From assembly GCF_003947435.1 (NCBI RefSeq), contig NZ_RCOS01000129.1:1-57526 (forward strand): 57,526 nt of DNA. Reading direction: 5' to 3'. This document shows, one piece after another, positions 51,785 to 57,526 of this stretch (its first letter is position 1; each line of letters opens with the position of its first letter). The position numbers were made by a program, and so were the translations under genes. This DNA comes from Candidatus Methanodesulfokora washburnensis. GTDB lineage: Archaea; Korarchaeota; Korarchaeia; Korarchaeales; Korarchaeaceae. Under the pieces are notes generated by a model, which saw nothing but the letters and a program-made list of their open reading frames with translations, made no database searches and was not told where the DNA came from.

Positions 51785-52294
51785 ATGAAAATGCAGGAGA
51801 AAATGTTGAGGGGTCCTCTTTCAAAAACTGAAATTAAGATATTAAAATATCTTGCGAACAGGGCTGATGGAGCGACTGTTGAGGATATAGCCTCCGCTGT
51901 TGGATGTTCCCTGAAGGGCCTATATTTCATGCTGAGGTTTCTGCATTTGAGCGGATGGGTTAGAGTTGAAAAGATGAGAAAGGGGGTTGGGAGGCCCAAG
52001 AATGTCTATGTCCTAGCAAAAAGCCTTGATGAGATACTATGTGAGGCCTGTGGGACATTGGATAAGATGGATGGAGGAAGAGTCCTGAACTTGATAGGCT
52101 GCGAGTATCCCTTCTCCATCATAAGGTTTAGAAGGGTGGCTAAAAACCTAGATTACGGGGAGATATTGATGGTCTGCACCGATGATGAGCTCTCTAGGGA
52201 TTGCATGATGAGGATAGCAGTTCAGAGGGATCTAAAGCTCATAAACTCCATCAAGAGGGGAAATGTTTTTGAGCTTGTGTTCAGGAGGAGATAG
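51785..52294 (+). CDS. Winged-helix protein fused to a TusA-like sulfur-carrier domain
   Basis: A 169-residue protein. Residues about 12-80 form a winged helix (LSKTEIKILKYLANR, TVEDIASAVGCSLKGLYFML, RVEKMRKGVGRPKNVYVLA). A linker carries CEAC (Cys86, Cys89). Residues about 99-168 fit the TusA/SirA fold: LNLIGCEYPFSIIRFRRVAK, then GEILMVCTDDELSRDC and a closing beta strand. TusA normally has GLxCP; here the glycine is followed at once by Cys106 and Tyr sits at the usual cysteine place, so the reactive residue may be shifted. TusA proteins relay persulfide sulfur, so a sulfur-sensing regulator is a natural reading (inference). The TATA box lies between TTAGGC half-sites. Confidence 0.72.
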   Translation: MKMQEKMLRGPLSKTEIKILKYLANRADGATVEDIASAVGCSLKGLYFMLRFLHLSGWVRVEKMRKGVGRPKNVYVLAKSLDEILCEACGTLDKMDGGRVLNLIGCEYPFSIIRFRRVAKNLDYGEILMVCTDDELSRDCMMRIAVQRDLKLINSIKRGNVFELVFRRR

Positions 52295-52295
52295 A

Positions 52296-53003
52296 ATGGA
52301 AAGGGTCCCTCTGGGGATAGAGAAACTGGACAAGCTGATAGAAGGTGGAATACTGAGAGGATTTTCAGTGGCACTGCTAGGCGTTCCTGGAACTTATAAA
52401 TCCCTTTTCTCTAGAATTTTTGCATCAGAAGGTCTTATGAGAGGGGAGCCTGTCATCTATGTGACCTACGATAGATCCCCTGAAATGGTGAGGGAGGCTC
52501 TTAGAGGGATTATCGCAGCAAGAGGGGGGAGTCCTGACCTAGTTGAGAAGCTTCACTTGGTGGACTGCTGGTCTTGGAGAATAAGAAGGGCTGCTGAGGA
52601 GGAGGGAGTAAGCAACCCTGTGGACTTTCAGAATGTCTACAGGAGGTTAAAGGAGATATCGTCCTCTGAGAAAAATGGAAGACTTGTCCTAGATTCTCTC
52701 ACTGGAGTGATATCTGTGAGTCATGGGGAGACTCAGAGGGAGATAAGTGAGGTCTTCAAGGTGCTGAAGGCGATGCTCAAGCAGAACGGTTACACCCAAT
52801 TATACATACTTTATTCAAATGTATACAAGAAAATGATTGGCCCCCTTCTCTACTGCATGGACGGCATATTCAGGTTCAGGAGAAAGTTAGAGGACAATAG
52901 GTACAGGTATTACATCAGCGTTGACAGGCTTTTCCTCACGGAGCATCCATCTGAGCTAATTGAGTTTGTTCCGTCCAAAAACGACATAAAGCTCCTTATT
53001 TAA
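52296..53003 (+). CDS. KaiC/RadA-like ATPase
   Basis: A protein of about 235 residues with a RecA/KaiC core: VPLGIEKLDKLIEGGI at the start, a Walker A-like GVPGTYKS, YVTYDRSPEMVREAL, and Walker B in GRLVLDSLTGVIS. It is the single-domain type common in archaea, often linked to signalling. The ATG at 52296-52298 is chosen because AGGAGG lies just before it; the HTH-TusA stop codon is immediately upstream, so the two genes form an operon. Its role there is unknown. Confidence 0.82.
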   Translation: MERVPLGIEKLDKLIEGGILRGFSVALLGVPGTYKSLFSRIFASEGLMRGEPVIYVTYDRSPEMVREALRGIIAARGGSPDLVEKLHLVDCWSWRIRRAAEEEGVSNPVDFQNVYRRLKEISSSEKNGRLVLDSLTGVISVSHGETQREISEVFKVLKAMLKQNGYTQLYILYSNVYKKMIGPLLYCMDGIFRFRRKLEDNRYRYYISVDRLFLTEHPSELIEFVPSKNDIKLLI

Positions 53004-54366
53004 TATCGGCTGAGGAGAGAAGCAGGTTTAAGAATACCTCTCTATTGTGCAGCACATGCACATGAGTGTAAGATGCGAGAAATCTGTCCTTAACTATGCC
53101 ATCATGCCTTCCATCGATCCCATGACCTCTTATAACCTCATAAGCAAAGCTTTCCTCTCCCCTCAGCTTCAATCTTGAGTGATGGAATTCGTGTCCTACC
53201 AGCGTATCCCCTTTTTTGGCGAATATTGTGTCCTTTACAGTCTTTAAGCGAACATATCCGTGACCAACAGGCTTTCTCTCCATGAAAACATCTCCATCTA
53301 TTATTCCAATGAGTTTGTGCTCTTTGCCGTTTAGATCCACAAGGTTATCGCACATCAACATCAGCCCACCGCACTCAGCGTATATTGAGATCCTTCCCCT
53401 CTCATATCTGGACCTTATCTCCCTCAGAAGCTCCTCGTTTCTGCTCAACATGGGTGCATATACCTCTGGAAATCCTCCTCCAACATAAAGAAGATCTATC
53501 TCAGGCAAAATCTTATCGTTCAGGGAGTCTATGAAGTAAACTCTATCGGAGTGGGCTTGAATGAACTCTATGTTCTCAGGATAGTAGAAGGAGAATGCTC
53601 TGTCCTTTATAACACCAACTTTTACATTTACTCTCCGCTCATCCGAGGTCTCTGGCTCTGCCTCTATTTCCTCAGCCTCCTCCGCTATCTCCAGCACTTT
53701 TTTCAGATCTATTTGTTCCGATATTCTTCTGGCCATTTCCTCTATCCTTCTCTCTTCCTCCCTTCTCTCCTCAATTGGGATAAGACCTAGATGCCTGTAC
53801 CCCATTATCCTCTCGATCTCTTCATCCCTCCTTATCATTCCGACAATCTCAACTCCATAATCTTTTAATATTCTTTCTATTTTATCTCTCTGCTTTTCAT
53901 TTGCAATGTTGTTAACTATGACCCCTCTTATCCTCACTTCTCTATCGAAGGAGAGAAAGCCCTTTAGGACAGCTGCCAATCCTCTGTTCGTCCTCTCCGC
54001 ACTGAGTATGAGTATAACAGGTGCTTTAATTATCTTTGCCACTTCTGCTGTGCTGCCAGCCTCTGTTATCCCATCATAACTGTCATAAAGCCCAAAAACC
54101 CCTTCTACAACTGCTATATCTGCATCTCTCGTGTTCCTGATGAACTGGGACACCAGAGTCCTCCTTGTGAACATAACCGAGTCCAGATTTCTGCACTCCC
54201 TGCCAGCTAGAAGCGAGTGATAAGATGGATCTATGAAATCCGGGCCTATTTTAAACGGCTGAACTCTGAGACCCATCCTCTTCAGGCCCTCTATTATGCC
54301 CATTGTGATGGAGGTTTTTCCTATTTTCCCTCTATATCCAGATATGACGACAGCCGGAGTCCTCAC
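52996..54366 (-). CDS. CbiA-family (a,c-diamide synthase) amidase; DsrN or CfbB candidate
   Basis: A glutamine-dependent amidase of about 456 residues. The N-terminal ATP-binding domain has SGYRGKIGKTSIT and KIGPDFIDPSYH. The C-terminal class I glutamine amidotransferase domain has the nucleophile cysteine in YAECGGLMLM and a histidine in SYTHVHVLHN. CbiA amidates cobyrinate; DsrN amidates siroheme for DsrAB; CfbB amidates Ni-sirohydrochlorin for F430. Motifs do not separate these. Closeness to dsr and siroheme genes favours DsrN. An ATG at 54399 lies on or before the TATA (TTTAAATT), so I use the GTG at 54364-54366, preceded by GGGGGAT. Confidence 0.85.
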   Translation of the reverse strand: MRTPAVVISGYRGKIGKTSITMGIIEGLKRMGLRVQPFKIGPDFIDPSYHSLLAGRECRNLDSVMFTRRTLVSQFIRNTRDADIAVVEGVFGLYDSYDGITEAGSTAEVAKIIKAPVILILSAERTNRGLAAVLKGFLSFDREVRIRGVIVNNIANEKQRDKIERILKDYGVEIVGMIRRDEEIERIMGYRHLGLIPIEERREEERRIEEMARRISEQIDLKKVLEIAEEAEEIEAEPETSDERRVNVKVGVIKDRAFSFYYPENIEFIQAHSDRVYFIDSLNDKILPEIDLLYVGGGFPEVYAPMLSRNEELLREIRSRYERGRISIYAECGGLMLMCDNLVDLNGKEHKLIGIIDGDVFMERKPVGHGYVRLKTVKDTIFAKKGDTLVGHEFHHSRLKLRGEESFAYEVIRGHGIDGRHDGIVKDRFLASYTHVHVLHNREVFLNLLLSSADIK

Positions 54367-54417
54367 GAGAATCCATCCCCCATAAAGATAAAAGAACATA
54401 ATTTAAACATGAATACT

Positions 54418-55338
54418 TTATACAAAAAATTTTCTTATAGCTGAGGAAAGATGGGAGCCATCACACGAAACACCTGGGCTGTGAATCTCCGGCATTCCCT
54501 CCCTGCAAGTGGCAAATGTCATTCCAAGGCTCAAAACTTTTCTTCTAACCCTTTCCATAAGATTTCTTCGGATTCTATATGGAAGATATAGGTATCCGGA
54601 TATTCTCGTGCCCTCGGAGTAGAGCTTATGAAGCTTTAGCCAAGGAAATGCCTCCTCCATCCTCTTTAAACTGTCCTGTCTGGCCTTGTATGTTGATGAA
54701 ACGACATGAGATACCCCTGCCTCCTTTGCCAGCTCGAGCAGGTCCTCAAAATCATCGTTCAGGCCGGGTATTATCGGATCAAGCCTTAAGATTAAGTTTA
54801 CCCTTTCTGAAAGTCTTTTCATCGCATCTATCCTCTTGAGAGGAGGAGGTGCTCCAGGCTCCAATACGCTTGCTATTTTTTCATCCAGAGTTGTTATGGT
54901 GAAGCTCACTGCAGCTCCTTCCAAGAGATCAGAATCTCTGACGACAAGATCAGATTTTGTCATGACCAGAAGCCTCATTCCAGCTCCTCTTATGATCTCT
55001 ATTGCCCTTCTGGTTATCCCTCTCTCCTTCTCAGGAGGGGTGTATGGATCGGAGCTTGTGCTCATTGCCACGATGCTTCCGGGCTTTATCTCCCTGAGAT
55101 CCATGCTAAGAAATCTCAAGACATCTTTTTTCTCCCTTGGATTGAAGGGATCCCTTATATAAGCTGAGATGTAGCAGTACAAACATGAGTGGCCGCATCC
55201 AGTGTATGGGGAGAAGGAGAACTTCTTGGGACATGTGCAGAGCTCCCCTTTCCATGGATCAAACTCCCTCAGCACCCTCATTAAGCCTAAAACATCCCCC
55301 TTATTAATTTCCTTTTGTCTAGCTTCATATATTTTCAC
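54418..55338 (-). CDS. Radical SAM protein (SplB/Rv2578c-like)
   Basis: A 306-residue radical SAM protein. The N-terminal FSFSPYTGCGHSCLYCYISA holds the Cx3Cx2C cluster motif, with an earlier CTCPKKF. The core resembles spore photoproduct lyase-like proteins (VAMSTSSDPYTPPE, RLDPIIPGLNDD). Function of the archaeal group is unknown. The start is GTG (55336-55338), 23-24 nt from an AT-rich element shared with the divergent gene, hence leaderless. The end reaches close to the CbiA-family gene. Confidence 0.8.
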   Translation of the reverse strand: MKIYEARQKEINKGDVLGLMRVLREFDPWKGELCTCPKKFSFSPYTGCGHSCLYCYISAYIRDPFNPREKKDVLRFLSMDLREIKPGSIVAMSTSSDPYTPPEKERGITRRAIEIIRGAGMRLLVMTKSDLVVRDSDLLEGAAVSFTITTLDEKIASVLEPGAPPPLKRIDAMKRLSERVNLILRLDPIIPGLNDDFEDLLELAKEAGVSHVVSSTYKARQDSLKRMEEAFPWLKLHKLYSEGTRISGYLYLPYRIRRNLMERVRRKVLSLGMTFATCREGMPEIHSPGVSCDGSHLSSAIRKFFV

Positions 55339-55356
55339 TGTTCTTATAGCAAAAAA

Positions 55357-55366
55357 GTTAAATAAC
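55357..55366. promoter_or_regulatory. Near-palindromic TATA element shared by two divergent leaderless genes
   Basis: GTTAAATAAC (arms GTTA/TAAC) lies exactly midway between the minus-strand GTG start at 55338 and the plus-strand GTG start at 55385, about 23.5 nt from each. One TATA box could serve both directions. Confidence 0.5.
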
Positions 55367-55384
55367 CTTCAGGTTGCACTTAGT

Positions 55385-56260
55385 GTGCTTATAAGGGCAT
55401 CTTATGGAACTCTTGTGAAGATGGGGATGCTTAGAGGGAGAATGGAGGCTGAGCCAAGGACAGCATATCTCCTTCAGCACAGCGAAAATGGATGCATGGG
55501 ATCATGTTCCTTCTGCGCTCAGTCAATGTATAATCCAGCAAGAAAGGACAAGCTTTCCAGGATAACTTGGCCCTTGGTGGAGCTTGAAAATATAATTGAT
55601 AAATTCCATAGCTTTGATAGAATATGTTTTCAAACTATAATAAAGCCCAGATTTGAGGAGGAGACCATCAGCATACTGGATGAGCTGTCCAAGTGTGGAA
55701 AAAGCATTTCTCTGGCAACAACTCCTCTTCCAGCAGATTTTTTGAAAAGAGCAGCAGAAAAAGGAGTTGATTTCCTTGGAATAGGGCTTGATGCTTCATC
55801 TGAAAGCGTATTTAAGCTTGTAAGAAAGCCGTTCTCTTGGGAAGCCTACATGAAGTTCATAGAGGACTCTGTGAGAGTTTTTGGGAGGGGGAAAGTGTAT
55901 GTTCATCTGATATATGGCATAGGGGAGACCATCGAGGAGATGATGAAGATAATGAGAAGGATAAAATCGATGGGAGCAGAGATAGCTCTGTTCTCATTCA
56001 CCCCAAATGAAAACGGTGGATATCCTGATGTTCTTGGATACAGAGCTGTCCAGCTTTACAGGTATCTGCTGAGCGGAGGAAGCGAGCTTAAGGATGCCTT
56101 TCTGACGAGCGGTTGTCCCGGATGCAACAGGCCTTTTTACAATGAAAGGCCTGAGGGACCTATTTACAACTATCCAAACAGGGAGATGCTTGAGAGGGAC
56201 TGGGATAAGATAAAGGAGGAGATTTTGAGAATTATGGAGGGAGAAGCTTGGAGGAGATAG
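55385..56260 (+). CDS. Radical SAM protein, LipS1/LipS2-type lipoyl synthase component
   Basis: A protein of about 291 residues with the cluster motif CMGSCSFCAQS (Cx3Cx2C). The preceding RASYGTLVKMGMLRGRMEAE and RTAYLLQHSENGC match the archaeal LipS protein group, partner of the type seen at 25382-26176. The closing GCPGCNRPFYNERPEGP with its CxxC is also typical. The frame extends further up, but the GTG at 55385 gives the family N-terminus and is about 24 nt from the TATA-like GTTAAATAAC. It overlaps the recombinase gene by 13 nt. Confidence 0.65.
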   Translation: MLIRASYGTLVKMGMLRGRMEAEPRTAYLLQHSENGCMGSCSFCAQSMYNPARKDKLSRITWPLVELENIIDKFHSFDRICFQTIIKPRFEEETISILDELSKCGKSISLATTPLPADFLKRAAEKGVDFLGIGLDASSESVFKLVRKPFSWEAYMKFIEDSVRVFGRGKVYVHLIYGIGETIEEMMKIMRRIKSMGAEIALFSFTPNENGGYPDVLGYRAVQLYRYLLSGGSELKDAFLTSGCPGCNRPFYNERPEGPIYNYPNREMLERDWDKIKEEILRIMEGEAWRR

Positions 56261-57024
56261 CTGCGTTTGCATCCAGCCTCAGCAGGATCAGCAGAAGGAA
56301 TTACAGATACATAGTCCAGTCATTTCTGAGAGATGTAGGCAAGGATCTGAAATCTCTGGAGAAGAAGGATATAGATCTTTGGATCTCAAAAAAGGAGATA
56401 TCTAGGAGGACTATGAAGACCTACCTTTACGTTCTCTCCAGGTTCTTCAGGTATGTGGAGAGAGAGGATCTATCAAAGCACTGTAGGGACAGGGCAAAGG
56501 AGATCAGGATGTCGAGCCCGATACCCAGGGTCGATGAGGATCTGCTCAGGAGAATGGAGGAGCTGAAGAGAAGAATATCTGAAATGGAGGGAGAGAAGGC
56601 TGCAATAATAGCCCTCCTTCTATCCACTGGAATGAGGCTTTCAGAGGTTCTCTCCCTCAGAACCAATGATATAGACCTGAAAAGAAGGATGATCAGGGTG
56701 ATAGGGAAGGGAGGGAAGGAGAGGATTGTCTATATGACATCCTGGTGCGCTGAAATAGTCAGCAAGTATGTCAAAGGAGCAAATAATGATAGAATTTTCA
56801 GGGTTTCAGCAAGAACTGTGCAGAGATGGGTAAAGGAACTTCTGGGGGTCAGCCCGCATGGTATAAGACATGCCTTTGCCGTCATGTATCTGGCAAGAGG
56901 AGGGAATATAAGGGCCCTTCAGAAGATATTGGGCCACAGCAAGCTTTCAACTACAGAGGTTTACTTGGATATAGCGAGAAGTTTGGTGGAGGAGGACTTC
57001 AGAAGGACCATGGATCATCCTTGA
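56248..57024 (+). CDS. xerA: XerA-type tyrosine recombinase
   Basis: A 258-residue tyrosine recombinase of the archaeal Xer group, which resolves chromosome dimers at a dif site. The catalytic residues are visible: Arg in STGMRLSEVL, Lys in GKGGKERIV, HxxR in HGIRHAFA, His in LGHSKLSTTE and the nucleophile Tyr in TTEVYLDIA. The N-terminal SAM-like domain spans about 1-85. The start is TTG, inside the end of the upstream radical SAM gene. No phage or transposon genes surround it, so a housekeeping role is likely; a dif-like site was not found by eye. Confidence 0.9.
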   Translation: MEEIAAFASSLSRISRRNYRYIVQSFLRDVGKDLKSLEKKDIDLWISKKEISRRTMKTYLYVLSRFFRYVEREDLSKHCRDRAKEIRMSSPIPRVDEDLLRRMEELKRRISEMEGEKAAIIALLLSTGMRLSEVLSLRTNDIDLKRRMIRVIGKGGKERIVYMTSWCAEIVSKYVKGANNDRIFRVSARTVQRWVKELLGVSPHGIRHAFAVMYLARGGNIRALQKILGHSKLSTTEVYLDIARSLVEEDFRRTMDHP

Positions 57025-57030
57025 GAAATT

Positions 57031-57447
57031 TCAAGCTGCTTCTGCTAATCTGTACTTTATGTTTTTCCCCTTCCCTCAACCCTTACTAACCCTAGATCCA
57101 CCAGCTTGCTGAGGTATCTTCTCGCAGTTTTCTCAGATACCCTGAGGAACCTCTATTGAAAGCACTATCTTCTCATCCACGGGGATAATCCTGATATTTG
57201 GATAGACAAATGGCTCTATTCTATCGTGAATCTCCCTTTCAAGCTTCTGAACAGTCTTATTGGAGATTTTCACACCTAATATGCTTCCATCATCATCTAT
57301 GCCGACAAGCACAGTTCCCCCATGAGAATTGGCAAACGCGCATACAGTTTCTAGGATTTCTTTTAGCTCTGAGAGGGATCTTTTGAACTCTAAACTTTCT
57401 GACTACCCTTCAGCTATAATTTTCTTTATCCGGTCATTGCCGGTCAA
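57031..57447 (-). pseudogene. AlbA_2 (Schlafen-like)/winged-helix ATP-binding protein, decayed
   Basis: The minus strand encodes the N-terminal AlbA_2 domain (SESLEFKRSLSELKEI, CAFANSHGGTVLVGIDDDG), interrupted by an in-frame TAG at 57403-57405 just before it. The match then stops near 57150. A C-terminal winged-helix end (EKTARRYLSKLVDLGLVRVE, to TGA 57031) follows in another frame. The usual middle part of the COG2865-type protein is missing. Intact members have 400-500 residues, so this is a remnant. Confidence 0.8.
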
Positions 57448-57454
57448 TGACCGG
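57430..57454. repeat. 10-bp perfect inverted repeat upstream of decayed gene
   Basis: CCGGTCATTG (57430-57439) and CAATGACCGG (57445-57454) are exact inverted repeats around a 5-nt CCGGT loop. The right arm overlaps the possible TTG start of the decayed AlbA_2 gene. It may be an operator for this gene or for the next gene on the plus strand. Confidence 0.6.
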
Positions 57455-57480
57455 AAAAGTGTCCCTTGCTCCTTATTAAC

Positions 57481-57526
57481 TGTTTATATACTGCTTCATG
57501 TAGATGCTTTCGGTGAGTTTATGGTC
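57481..57526 (+). promoter_or_regulatory. Possible promoter and start of the next gene at the window edge
   Basis: A TATA-like GTTTATATAC (57482-57491) is followed about 25-35 nt later by GTG (57513) and ATG (57521), after which the window ends. Too little sequence remains to say what is encoded. Confidence 0.3.

Noticed and set aside
52263-52295. Upstream ATG for the KaiC-like gene, giving a 32-nt overlap with the HTH-TusA gene
   Set aside because: The ATG at 52296 has an AGGAGG ribosome site and starts at the family N-terminus.
56248-57024. Phage or integrative-element integrase
   Set aside because: No phage, plasmid or transposon genes and no tRNA nearby; size and motifs fit the chromosomal XerA.

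Overview
The window is a gene-dense stretch (about 57.5 kb, about 57 genes, two of them decayed) of an archaeal chromosome, most likely a thermophilic member of the Thermoproteota/Korarchaeota side of the tree. The archaeal signs are TATA boxes 23-30 nt upstream of many start codons, giving leaderless first genes (ATG, GTG and TTG starts), with GGAGG/GGTGA ribosome sites kept for operon-internal genes. Gene content agrees: form III RuBisCO, XerA-type recombinase, ThiD-ThiN fusion, archaeal Thi4, LipS-type radical SAM enzymes, geranylgeranyl reductase, stand-alone MetRS-beta and Lhr helicase. A full dissimilatory sulfite reductase locus in such a background resembles what has been described for Korarchaeota such as Ca. 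Methanodesulfokora. That taxonomic assignment is inference.

Layout. 1-5.3 kb: start of glutamate dehydrogenase (cut by the window edge), a PgsC/PgsB poly-gamma-glutamate synthase pair, geranylgeranyl reductase, adenosine-specific kinase and form III RuBisCO, and an orphan DUF433 protein. 5.4-8.9 kb: a five-gene operon with a secreted eight-cysteine protein, two anchored surface proteins and an ABC exporter; I do not recognise this system. 9-18.9 kb: an internally deleted carbamoyltransferase, a LUD protein, a SPASM-type radical SAM enzyme, pyruvate phosphate dikinase with a coupled unknown gene, an HTH/S-layer-domain regulator, glutamine synthetase and IMP dehydrogenase. 19-23.5 kb: a thiamine operon (CytX transporter, ThiD-ThiN, Thi4, AIR-synthase-like protein) under a TPP riboswitch. 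23.5-38.7 kb: a YeiH-type transporter, a LipS-type enzyme, a Lon-like surface protease and assorted housekeeping genes, including Lhr helicase with its metallophosphoesterase.

39.3-54.4 kb is the centrepiece, a sulfite-respiration island. Read on the minus strand it runs dsrC, Rieske protein, cytochrome b, small membrane protein, dsrM, dsrK, CGGC protein, ferredoxin, dsrA, dsrB, hemB, hemC, cobA, hemD. So the terminal reductase, its DsrC sulfur carrier, a quinol-linked membrane module that joins a Rieske/cytochrome b pair to DsrMK, and the enzymes making the siroheme backbone lie together. Next to it are a radical SAM/SPASM gene and, divergently, a winged-helix protein fused to a TusA-like sulfur-carrier domain followed by a KaiC-like ATPase. 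Their shared promoter region has four TTAGGC half-sites. A CbiA-family amidase follows, a candidate for siroheme amidation (DsrN) or for F430 synthesis (CfbB). The second LipS-type enzyme, a XerA recombinase and a decayed AlbA_2/HTH gene close the window.

The strongest candidates for something not previously described are the HTH-TusA regulator with its repeated operator-like sites, the Rieske/cytochrome b + DsrMK + DsrC gene set, and the secreted-protein/ABC operon at 5.4-8.9 kb.
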